NCBI GenBank assembly: GCA_025642065.1
Contig: JAODUP010000414.1
Span: 197,501 to 261,500 of the forward strand
Direction: 5' to 3'
Source of the DNA: Paralvinella palmiformis
Lineage: Eukaryota; Annelida; Polychaeta; Terebellida; Alvinellidae
DNA length: 64,000 nucleotides
Both the position numbers and the translations under genes were made by a program. Numbering within the stretch: position 1 is the stretch's first letter; every line of letters starts with the position of its first letter. Positions 45,082 to 58,400 of this stretch are shown here, one piece after another. Under the pieces are notes generated by a model. It was not told where the DNA came from. It did no database searches and saw only the letters and a program-made list of their open reading frames with translations.

Positions 45082-48000
45082 TACAGGTTTTGTTTTTATA
45101 TAGTAAAAACATATTTTTGTAAAACTGTTAATAACAGTAAAAAAACTGTAAAAAAACCATAAAAAACTGTAAAAACCTCATTCATTATAACTATAAGCCA
45201 ATACTACTAGTCTTAATGGCTGTCATTCAACACACTTAAGTGATTGCGTCTTTTACATAACACACTAGTCACTACTCAGTATTTATATTTGACACATGAA
45301 TTTCTACATAAATACTAGGAATATAGCAAAATAATGAATTTATCATTCTTCTGCACGTGAAGTGAATATTGTCTATCTGAACAGTTAATAGTCTAATTCA
45401 ACACTCCCTCTGAGAATCCTATAAAAGAATACCAGCCTAATAGCTTTACTATTGCCTAGAAGATTGCACACTTTAGTGTGAATATTTACAAAGTTGGAAA
45501 ATATTCGCTCAATTGATGCTGATGAAACTGAATCCACTGAACATTTTGTGTAGTGGACTTGCATTCTGACAGCATTGTTAGCTTGCTGATGACACTTTTG
45601 TACTTCGCATATTTCTTATTTCTAATGGCAACGTGTAAAAATGTTGCCATATAGAATTATATGGCCTTCCAACTTTATACATGATTAAAGGCTGGATATC
45701 AGATAATAATCACAGTATTAGTTCAATCTTTTCTATAATTTAATCCAACATGCAGCTATGTATCGATGTGATGTAACACTATTATCGTGAGAAAGTGTAA
45801 CACTGCTTCTAATTAAATTCAGACTGACTTTCTGTACTGAGGCAAAATGAAGTCACATTTTAACACTATGATATGTCAACTGGATAATGAAGTCACATGT
45901 TAACAACATTACAATACATGTATTTGTCAACATTGGACAGAGGGTTAATCAGAGACTAGTAGATTATCTGCCGTATATACAAGTAGTAATTACATACATA
46001 CCAGATATAATTAAGTAGTTAGTGAAGGGATCAACTAGACTGGATATTGGGTTATCATATAAATGTGGCTTAGTCTGTTAACTCAATTGATGTCAGGCTG
46101 TATAATTTGAACGCAATTTTATGGTTTGTATTTCACATGTAAAAACATAGCCAATGGCCACAACTTAGCCACAGGTAGATTTAGTGATCACAAACTTAAT
46201 TACATAATTACACACCACCATGGCTCAATCAGCCAAAGAAACAGCCCAATCACAACCCTCATTTATTGTGTGACTCCACCCACTAAATAAGTTTGAATCA
46301 TTTTGTTAATTCTTAGCTATTGCGTATGTTTATTGCAATTAAGAATCATATTTTGTGTACAAAAGACCTCTGTTCTGATTATATTGTACCAGTGGTTAGC
46401 TTCATTTGAAAAACATGTACTATTTCTGATGGATGAATATCACCAATCCAACATGGCTGTGACTTTTGGCACAATTTTGCAGAAACAGTTTAATTTCCAC
46501 ACAAAACCCCAAGGTAGCATTTATGTTTAACTCAACAAATGATTAAACAATTACTGGGAGCATTTATAAAATAAGCAGTTGTGTGTAATTTTCAAGGATG
46601 GTGCAAAAATAGGAGGATAAATAGACTCCCTATTATCGCACACCAGACCATGCTGCGTCGCTTCGCAGTCCACCTACAACACGGTCGACAGGGTGTAGAT
46701 CCCGACGACCGTGTTATAATGGGGGCCTACTGTATGTTGTATTTTTGTGTAGATAACACAATAGAATCATTTTAATTCAATTTAAACTAAGAATTCGGTT
46801 TTAGTCATACATTTATTATACGTATATTTAATAAAACACGATTAATAACGGTGAACTGAAATACAAATGATTACAGAGCCCGATGTGACAGACAAAGGTG
46901 ATTGGATTATCAATTGTCACATGAACAGACTAGACTAACCGCATCAATGTTTCCAGTTTGTTAACTTTGATCGTACCTTTTCTTATACAATATTATCTAA
47001 TAAAATATTTGATTAAAGTTTTACTGGTACTGTATTAAGTGTGTATTCATCTATTTCTGAAATTTCTGTGTATTCCACAGTTTGTACAAAGCCATGTTTA
47101 TAAACATCGGGAGGTGTATAATATGGGTTATGCACTTGTAAAGTGAGCGCTATTAGGCATACTATTCACCTTCAGCACACCTCTGTGTCAACGTCATAGG
47201 GGTGCCGCCGATGTCAGGTGGGACAAATCAGGTATGCATAGAGATGTCCCCATTTCTGTGACATAGCTTTCATTAAGAAAGTGACCACCATCAATATTAT
47301 TCCCTCTTTCCAGCCACAATTATTGCCCAAATGTCTCAGGACGTCTCCACGGTGTTGTGATCAATTTACTACTCGTTTGGCAACAGATCAATTTATTTCG
47401 TGGAAATAAATATATTTAACATCCAGCTGCAGATTTTCCCGGTTTCTCCTGCACACTATAGACCAAAACTAGGTTTTTCCAGACCTTTTCTGATCAAAAG
47501 GGGATGGGCATTATAAAAGAATGCGTGCAATACATGGAATAATGCGCTAGTTTATGAAAATTCCATAAAATTGCTTTACCGTATCTTAACAGAGTAAATG
47601 AATATGCGTTACTACATTACTCGCTAGAATTATTTGCCATTCACCAAGCTTTGATCACCCATGCCGATGTTTAACACAACACAACTGCTGCCAGTTAAAT
47701 TTTACATGCACCACATGTGTATTTAGGATTATGAAGACAATTTTCTTCTTGGAACATTCGGATTTGGGTATTATTAAAAAAACAGTGACCGATCGAATAT
47801 CAAAAAATACACTTGTTACTTTTAAAAAACCAACCACGCACCGAGTAGTTTTGGAGTCATTTAATGCCTAAGTATTAGAAATACGGTATTTTCAAGGGAC
47901 GGTCCAAACTCTCCAAAACAAATGAGACGTTGTGAAGGACCACATCGTTGTGACAGGATCACCGTACCTACCTGTTGCATACCCTGCAGCGCCTGCTGTA

Positions 48001-51000
48001 GAGCCTTGATTTGTTTGTCTTTCGTGTCGTCCGTGTTTCTCGTCTCCAGTTTTAACAGGTCCACCTCATTTTTGTACGCTTCCAGCTGACACTTCAGGGA
48101 GTCGTTCTCTTCCTTCAACTGGTTCATCTGCCATTCAATCATGGCTTGCTGCGCATCTGTAAAAAACGGTGTCTCGTGCTGTCTATTAGATTGGTGATGT
48201 AAATGCATGATTTATAAACCAAGCCGAAACAAAAGATCATGGATCACGATGACGATTCTGATTGATGTTTTACAGCCATTTTTGTGCAGATGGTAGGCTA
48301 AATGGGCCGAGCGGCCTCCAAAGGTAATGAAGCAAAGTCGGTGATGAAACACCCTTCAGATATGCCCACACCAAGATTCGCACTCAGGTGGTAGTGACCT
48401 GTGGTCCAATGTGCTATCAATTATTTCGCTGTTATCACAGTCGGATGAGTGAATGTGTTTTTATTTCATTAAAAACATCTGAACAATTAATTAAACAGAA
48501 AAGTCCATCATCAATTACTATAAACACTGAATGCCTCGTACGAATTAGGATCTAGGAAAAACAGCAATTGAAAATATGAATAAATGGAACAGACATCCGA
48601 CATGTGTCATAAAAATGACACGCAGCATTAAGGAAACTTAGACAAAAACTGTCATATATTTAAAACTAATACTCATATCAGTGTCAAGTATAATAATATG
48701 CTAATTACTTTAGGATGTAGTGATACTCGTAAATAAAAACATATATTTATCAATCCCATGAGTTGTATATTTATTGTGATTATTTTACACTTCGGATTAT
48801 TCAGTCTAGTGTACATATGCATCCGATGCCGTTAACAGAGTTTTGATGCAGTCCGTTCTGATCGGTGGGAGACTTCTTTTTCACAGTAACCTATTTAAGC
48901 AAGCAATATAATTACTAACTGCTCAACCAATCCTCGACCTAACTATCATACGAGACAATTAACCTCCACCCCGTCACGCAAGTATTAGCAACAGAAAATG
49001 AACTGTTGCAAATTAACGGTAGCAGCAGTGCTGTCACCTTATGCCTGATATTGGAAAAAATTAGAAATACTGTTACAAATCTATCACCGATACTTTCAAA
49101 ACCAAACTTTCACACACCTCTGGTGACATCAGCATCACTCCAGTGTAAACTACAGGATATGTTTGATTAGAAAAGGTCAGTTCAATAGACCGATTCAATT
49201 ACACGTGTCACCACCATGAGGCTGAATTTCACACTACAGTCTCTGGTTAAAAGTCTAAGAATCACCATGTTGCATTGCAATTTATGTGTGTAGTGGCCGA
49301 TAAATGTCTTACTGAAAAGCTGTATTTAAGCTATTTACCAGCTATATTTGAATTTTGTTTATAGTCCTTTTAGGGTATGTGATCTCCGGATCATAATTTT
49401 GCATTTAATAGGAATGGCTCTACACTAAATATTTTTAAAATCTTCATCAAAATCAATTTACGTTCAGCTAAAAGTTTAATTTTAAAATGATTTATTTAAT
49501 CTATTGAAACCCACGCTAAAACAATTCCCTACAAGTCAGCATAAAAACCTAAGGCTTAGCTGTGTCATTCATCTCGACAAATCGGTCCGCTCAAAGTCAA
49601 ACATCGAGTTATATCCTGATAAATAATGTGTTAATTCCTTTGGAAAGACACAATCGTTCAACTGAAATACTAATCTTAGCCTCCGTTTATTATGAAATAA
49701 TTTGCTGAAAGATCTCCAATATTTACCGTTAGTGAAAAGATGCCATCCCGTATTAACAGTGGGTGCCATAGCTGTTTCTAACCCATGACCGCAGTTGGTA
49801 ACCGATGCAACGCATTTCGCCTGGATCGGTCTATTGATTTATAGGGAACAAATAAGAGTGCTGATAATTAAAGGTCACCCCTCATAGTCCATTCCTTGAT
49901 ATGATGAGGGGGCTTGTATGTCTCGGCGACCCAGAAAGCCATGTCAACGGGAGTTTTGGCTTCTGTTAGGGACACCCAAGCTGGACTGGTCAGTGGGTAG
50001 AGGCTAGATTGATATGGACTAAGGCTGAGGTGACCCAAACAGAAACCTTGAATACTGAAGTCAGAGCTATTGGCCTGCAAGGTGCACTCTAATAATAGAC
50101 TACAATATCACGTGCATCATCAGCTATTAGAACCGAATGAAAAGTCAAAGGTTACTTCACTAGAAAACGTGTTACCAACCGAGTTACCGATGCACAGCCG
50201 AAATATCAGAACCCCAAAAGTGACATTTATACCCAGAAGTAACAATCCAAACTTTGACGAAGCTAACATCCACTAGCCAGATAATGAACCTTGCCAATTA
50301 AGCTAGTGACAGCAGGATTTTGAACTAATACAATCGGGTCATAAACACGACCTGTTAATCCCAAAGTCTAGATCACCGTTCCTTTTCAGTGTGTACACAA
50401 GATTTGTTTGTATATTTTAACGATCATTGCCGGTGATAATACTCCACGATTTCAACAGTCAGTAAAGGAAAATGAAAGATAAGGTGATATTTAGTATATT
50501 TTTATTCAAAGAAGACTGATTTAGTAAACAAAATAGATTAAATTGGAAGTTCTATGTGGTAGTTCACAGAACACATTTCCCGTGTACAAGCGGATTGCCG
50601 TATTCGTAGCGAAAGTTTACGTATAGGCGGTGGCTTTCCCATAGTGTTTCTTCAATACACATCTTTGGCCATTTATAATAATATCGAAAATGGACAAGGC
50701 AGTTGTAATATTATCATTTTACCAGGATAATTCAGGAATATCTTCAACGATTTGTTTTAGTTGTGGTCATTTTCTGTGTAGAACGTTCACCACTGTCTAG
50801 CAGCAGACACATCAGTGATAATGCGCCAGTATAGATGGCACAATTCTAATAAACAAACGTGTGTGCTATTTGCATTGAAAATACTCATCAAATCAGAGAC
50901 ATATTGTTTTATACAAAACTATTGATTGACAGAGCAATAATCCAGCATTGATATATTGCATTTGTGTATTATTTCTTGTGAATTAATGCGAACCATGAGT

Positions 51001-52299
51001 TGATTTTAAAATGTAAATAAATCCTGTCTGTCGCCATTTCAATTTTTGAGCGATAACCGATACTAGCAGACTTCCCTAAAGAAATATTTACTCTCATTTT
51101 TTTTGGAGAATAACAACATTTAATAATGGAATATGCTGAACAACAAGAAATTAATGTATCACTAGAAGCATTTTCTTATCTGAATTCCAACTGTATTACG
51201 CCGTAGATCGTCATTCAAACTGAGATGTTTAGAACAAGAATCCGGCATACATTGAAAATCATGAAATTCCGCCTCTGCTGCTCTGGGCTGTACCCGGCTG
51301 TGACCCGAAGTATAAAAGCCCTTCTTTCTTTTCATTGGCCAACGACATTCTATTTGGAAAAGCGTACTCTAGACATCACTTTGCGGATGGAAACAAAACG
51401 TTTGAAATAGGTCAAAGCATGAAAGCAACGATAGACAAACAATGAAACTTCCACAAGAAGGTCTAACTCGTAAAAAAGGACAGAGGCTGCTGCTTGTCAC
51501 TTCTTGTTTAGAATTTTGGAGAAATCATAGCATTGTTCCGGGACAAAGTGGACTTCTGATATTTCCCAGAACATTTCCATGGATTTAAAATCGCAAAATC
51601 CAATGACTTTCCAGGTTTTGAAATATGCCTAAGAGCTCTGTCACTTACATTCGGTAGGATCAGTGATTTTCTTTTTCTTGGCCGACTGTGAGCCCTCAGC
51701 ATCTTCGGAGTCCGACATCTCCATTTCAGCCTCTTCCCGCTCATTCAGAAATTCTTCTCTCTCAGTATCCACAATTTCCTGTATTCCACAAAACACAATA
51801 TTCAAGTATAAACATATTGCATCATGCGCGCGCACACACACACGCATGCATTCACAAATAAAACACTTTTATGGAACTGTCATGGATTGTCTGAGCAGAT
51901 ATATTGCTAATTTAAATGCGAATTCTTTATTCACACGAGGCATAAGCGATGATCAACGACAGAACACCAACATGATGACAGTTCACCGAGAAATAACCTG
52001 AACCATGGCCTTGACCTCAATAATTAACCTGGATTCATCCAAGAGGTGTTAATGTTTTCTAACTGGTGGAAATCACAGTCATAACTTGGCACCAATCCTC
52101 TTCCTGCATCACAGCTTTGACATGCCTCAGCATTTTCCTTCCTTCCTTCCTTCTGTTCATACTTTCTTACTTCCTTCCTTGCTTACTTCCATGCACCTAC
52201 CTTGTGGCCATCAGGACCTGTTCACACTTACCTGTACATTCGTTAAACTACCTTATAAATGAACGTGGTCAACATGCCACATCAACTTCAGGTGTTTCC

Positions 52300-52335
<36 letters not shown>

Positions 52336-52390
52336 ACATGTGTGTGTCTGGAAGTGTGCATTTACTTTTTTATTTGTATGTGTGTGATAT

Positions 52391-52426
<36 letters not shown>

Positions 52427-55400
52427 AAAATGCAGTGAGAAGTTTGGGGTGAGGGATGGTGTCAGGAGTTCAAGAAGTAACTCTGGTGATATACATAGGT
52501 CAGTTAATTTTGAAAACTACACAATCATTATCAGCCGGACATAAGCATAAATATTACAGTGCTGCCTATTACTGTATAAACTGGTGGAAGGTCGGGGAAC
52601 TAATTTACACTGCCAACAGTGAAACGTTGGACAGCACATTTTTAAAGCTGTGGGAAATATAGAATTTATGCATCATGCAGCAATGAATGGACAGTAACCA
52701 AGCCAAAACACTGACAAGAAGTTTGAATTTTAATCATTTTGATTCGTTCAGATTGCGGGTCTACCATTCCACCGACAGTGCACCGAAACATCGAAATAAA
52801 TTACTGCCCCAAAGCTTGCTAATTCATAATGTACATTCCACGATGTGTGTGCACAGTCAAACTTAAGCAATCACTACAGCAAATATTAGCTTTAAACTCT
52901 ACTGTAATCAACTTCAGTGCCTCAACTATCGCGCAGAGAATGACTTCGCTAATTTATGGCCACCATAGATTGAATATCTGTCCTGTACCAAGCAAGGAAA
53001 CATGGAAAAACACAACTCAAATAGCATAACCTCAACAACAACAACACCAACAAAACAGCAACAAAAACTGCGACAAAAGTACTACTACCCAAGAGAAAAC
53101 ACAAGAGCGAACTTACTTTTGCCTGTTTGCGCCACAGGTCTAGATTCTTACGCTGAGCTTTGGAGAAGTGATCCCATGCTTTCTGTTTGCTCGTCGCCTT
53201 AAACACGCTTTCTATCTGCTCAACTTTAAGTACAAGTAGAGGTTTAGCTCTTTTACTACGCGAGACAGAAGTCACCCAGACATTGGTTTTACCAATATAT
53301 TTTATCAGTAACGATGCCTCCGCCTCGTCAAAACGTGCCACTCGCTCTGGAATGCTGAGGTTATTGAAGGAATGCGATCGGAAGATGACGCTAGCCTGCG
53401 GCAAACCTATTCTCAATTCAATCTATTCAACAGACCATAGTTTAGAATCTGTTTTGTTTTTTTACGACTCGTCCCGTCAATATTTTCACGTTTATCCCAA
53501 AACTTGACAAATCTCATCCCAGCATGCTCTTATATTTTGACACAACAATATTTTCTTTTAGATTACGTCATCTCTTCTGTCTGGAATGACTCAAAATGGA
53601 ACGTAATAACCAATTTGCCTCCGACTTCTAGTTCTGCCTAATTGAAATCGCGACAACCAAAACCAGACGGACGGATGGGGAGGATGGTTCGCTTAAAGGC
53701 TGGTGTCGTCTTCCATGCGCATACCTTGTGTTGAGTATTCAACACGTACATCGAACATTGGCTACTGACACGTCACACTTACTGACAAGAACAACTGTAC
53801 GACGATCATCTGCCCTCTGTAAGCAAGTGTACCTTACTAAAAGGTGTACCAGCAAAAGGAAACACGACTCGTACGATAATAAAAGGAAATCCGTTTTCGG
53901 CCGGTGCCGGAAATGTCACAAATGGCTTGGCTAAATGATGGAGGTTAACAAATAACTATCAGAGACGTGTTTCCTTGGTGGCATGGAATATATTACACTG
54001 CCACATAAATATAATTTGTTTACCGACTTACCTAAACTAATAATTAATAAGTGCTTATAAACTATTACGTGTCTTTCCAGTCAGAACCACAAAGGCTTCG
54101 GATCACAGGGTCACCGGAAACCAAAACAATCTGCTAGAACATTAAATGCTGTTGCTGTGTGTTGTATGGCTACCGTTATGCATGAGATAAGCTAGACGGG
54201 CTAGAAAATTTCGTGGATGAGAACAAGAGAAAGAAAAAAGCCGGAAAATGGAAAATTTTGAAATTTGAGCAATTTCAGAGCCACCCGTGGGCATCCTGAG
54301 ATTATATTTATGGTCGATTTTTTGGCGGGAAATATTTCAAAAATGCGGGAAACCGCCGATCCGTGCAGAATTCTCACCCCTGTACCAGCTTTGGTCTCGG
54401 CCAAATGAGCCAAATCAAAACGTCAGAAGTTAACCCCCAAACAAATTAACCCTTATTTTGTTTTTGGGGGGGATGAGTATAGAGTGCACCTGGTCCCTGT
54501 GTAGGTAAGCCTGTGTGGCATCATCATGTTAGCACTAGCTTTGTTAATTCAGTCAGAAGTATACCAAATGTTTTGAAATTCCTATAAAATATAAAGGTCA
54601 GGTATCATGAAAGTCTATGGCCATAAAACTCGTTGCCCCAAAATTGAAAACCACCAGTTTTGAAATTCTGATAATCCAAAATATACAAACTCCAGTGAGC
54701 AAGAAATTTGGATGTCCTGAAAACTGGATGGAATAAAACTCTTAACAGAATGTAGTAAAGAAAATGGAATATTATGACATCTAGATAGGACTTCGTATTT
54801 TTAAGGAAAATCAAATATTGGCATGTGACCATAACTCTGCCCGAGATATATCGTGACGCGTACAGACCTAGAGTCATTCCTCTTACCTTAACCTGGTCTA
54901 TCCTATTAGTGAAAAGAGTGTTATATGTTAAATAAAATGGCGTTAAGAGCGAAGGAAGTGGAATATTTCCCCCCCACTCTTCCTTGATACTTCCCTAAAA
55001 GCTTGCTCCAGCTCTACGCACGCTGAAAGAAATCTGAAACCAGTCACGTGATCAATGCGCATCTTTTCTTCTAAACAGTTTGTTACCTGTTGCACAAGAA
55101 CTAGTAGTGTCCAAATGAGATCGATCTCCGTTCCATTGTACACACGTCCTCACTTCCTGAGCAGATTATGTCACTGCTGACAATCACTTCAGCAAAATTG
55201 TGTAAATAAATGTTCACCGAAAACGTGCTTTACTCCCAGATGTTAATAAAATATGTAGTAGCAAGTTTTTTCTTTTTTATTACAGCTACAAAAATAAGTG
55301 TAAGTAAGATGGATATGAAGAAATTGCCAAAACGGTCTCTCCGGTGAAAATAATGATGATAACGGAAAAGAAACCCCCCTAAAACAGTCTTCTCTGTTGA

Positions 55401-58400
55401 AAATTTCCTCGAAAGCAGACACCCTCTCTGCAAACTAAAATTCACCTCAGTTATAATCTTCTGTCTATGATTGGTTCATCACTTATACTTATCACAAGAG
55501 CCTAGGGTGAGCTGGCCACTCCCGGTCAGTTTACAATTTTTGGCGAGAAACTCATACTTACATTGTTTGATGATGGCCTCGAGTCTCTGCCGGAATCTCA
55601 GCTTCATGTTGGCGAATTCTTCATTCAGTTGCTGCTTCTCATTGAGAATCCTGCGAATGTGAGCGTTCGTGCTCTGGACCATGCTGTAGAAGAGGTTGGC
55701 ATTCTTCCGATTGCAGTCACCCCTTTCCAGCCATGTCACCAGTACATGGGCTGCCTGCAGAAACGTCTCATCCGCTGAGAGAAAAATGCACGAATGCTCA
55801 AGATATGATCATTCTAGAAGATTCATTTCATCTCTAAAAAACATTTGACCCAGTTATATGTGTTACCAAAATGTACTCAAATGTGGGGACATAAAATTCA
55901 AGAAAAATATATATTTAAGTAGGCACATATATTCAAGATAAACTATTCAAAATATACATATACTGGGCTGAACTATTTCTTGAATATCATTCACACCCAA
56001 CAATAGGTAAACCACTTTTTGCTTTAACCTCACAACATACATTTTAATTTTTCCAACAGCAGGGAGGCTTCGTGTTCAGAGAAGTGAACCACAGGAGGTG
56101 GCGAAGGTGGTCGGAACTTCTCCTCTTCAATGCGCATCCGATGTCTCTCTTCACGGGCATAAGCTCGCTGTTTACACTCCCACTCATACAGGTCATCGCG
56201 GGCTTGTGCATAGTCCACATGAATGCGACCCGTATTAGGCTTCTCATCCTTGTTCTCGATCTTTATCCTGTATCCTGAATATAACAATGAGCGTACCGAT
56301 CAGCTTACAAATATATCGAACTAAAAACACTATTGTTGGAAATATTCGTATTGTTGTTATAATATAAAATGAAACAAATCTGATATGTAAAAATGAGGTC
56401 GAGTTAGTCACACCACAAATATCATATTTTATTTGACGATCAACATTTAACAAATGCATTGACAACATTGATATATCGCAAATATCTTTTATTCAGACGC
56501 AAAATGCTGATAGGTCTTTGGGCTTATGTACTACTACCAGCAAACAAGTCTTAACTTTTATAACGTTCAATGGAACTTTTACAGTGAACTTTCCATTTTC
56601 TCCCTTGATCTGGTGCATTCGTGAGATATTTTCAAGGTCAACTGACTGGTGACAGTATTTTTCGCACACACTTCACATTGAATCAAATCAAATCATAACA
56701 CAACAATGACCTTGGTGCATTGTTACAGACTTCCATCAGTTGTCAAGTTTAGTGTCATACAATTATTTTTAATGATAAATTGTAACCAGGCAACAAAATG
56801 ACAATAACTACTTACCCAAGGAAGGTTTAACTTGTCTGACTGTAAGTAACTTGATGAAATTATAGCACGAGATTAAATTCAGATGACGCACTGAATACAT
56901 TTTAATGAAACTGACGCATAAAACTTCGACTCAGAAGTGAAACGATGCTTTCAGAATCATATTAGAATAATAATGGCCGAAATGGGAGTTTTTAACGTGG
57001 CTGGCAACCTCAAATGAGGGAGGTGCAAATGGTCTGTAATTTATAGCTTCTCCACAGAGACTAATTCTAATTAAATTTAGAATAAAATGGCATGTTCGGT
57101 GGAGAAAACCTTGCCAGTTGCCTGGTTGGATGAAAAACTCCCCCTACTATAGTGCCACAGCCGAGGCGCGAACCTGCGACCTCCCGTACAGAATGACCAT
57201 AGCCATAGGTAAATAGTCTCACGCTCTACCTATGTGGCCAAAGATGGAGGTCACTTGAAAAAAGTCAATTTATTTAATTTTATGGCCATTTTTCCATCTT
57301 AAGAGGGAGTTGGCCAGGCAACTAGCAATAGCCCAGAATAACAAAGTCTACTTTCCCCGAGCATCTGGAGTTCTGATAATTTTGATGTTAGTTCAGCAAG
57401 AATCTTACCTGACAAATAAAGGCATCTTTCCACACATTCTTCCATCTCAAACCGTATATGGGCAAAGTTTTTCTTGCTCATCCGAATGCTACATATGGGA
57501 CCGCAGTTCTGAAAGATTTCTCGGAGGATGTCCTCCGTCATGAGTTCGGGCAATCCACCGACGAATACCGTACGACAGCCCGGCGGTCGTTCACGAGTTG
57601 ATGGGGGTGGTGCATCTGGATGAACAGAAAACAGATTTATAATCAAAATATTACCATCAACTTAATTTCATATTTATGTATCATTAGAAATATAACACAC
57701 TACATGTTGGTTTAGATGCGAGACATCGCCATTTTCCAGCAACTGTTGTACAGCACAGCAGACTAAATGAGCCAGGCTACCCTTCAGATGTAGCCAGGCT
57801 AAGATTTGAACCCAGAAACATTAGCCCTCTGACCAGCTGTGTAACCGCTAAATGACAATGCCAATTTTATTTCAGTTCCACTGGCTTCTTGTACGTTTCA
57901 GATCACTGTACAAGATCCTGTTTCACACATTCAAAGTACAGGGTGGAACATCATCACGAATGAGACTGCGCAATCTGAGCCCCGTTTACTTTTGACAGTA
58001 CCAAAAAGTCACACAGCAATGTACGGAGAGAAGAAAATAAAGAAATATTTTGTGATGTTCTTAAAACCTACTTATTTAAATTAGCCTATTTATAATATGT
58101 AAACCAGTTTATTTCTACAGAAAGAGCTTAGAACATGTTTTAATTTTGTTTGAAATATAAAATGCCTTAGAACAATTCAAGTTGAATAAGGCACTATATC
58201 AAATATTATTACTATTATAATAGATCTTTATTAGAGCAATACAATATGGTGCTATATAAAGTATTATTATTATTATCATAAATGGAGTCTAGAATGTTGT
58301 ACAATGGACCAAACTAAGACATTTTTATTAACTGTTATATATCATTTGTCGTAATAAGCCGAGTTTAAACCTGTAGGAGAACGGCGTTAATATTTCGAGT

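Noticed and set aside
43151..45526. TIRs of a 2.4-kb DNA transposon
   Set aside because: The interval includes ENOX exon 11, which is family-conserved, so a mobile element spanning it is implausible. An inverted pair of dispersed repeats is simpler.
53728..53934. Cys/Lys-rich 68-codon open frame in ENOX intron 7
   Set aside because: No recognisable zinc-binding spacing and no match to ENOX; likely chance.
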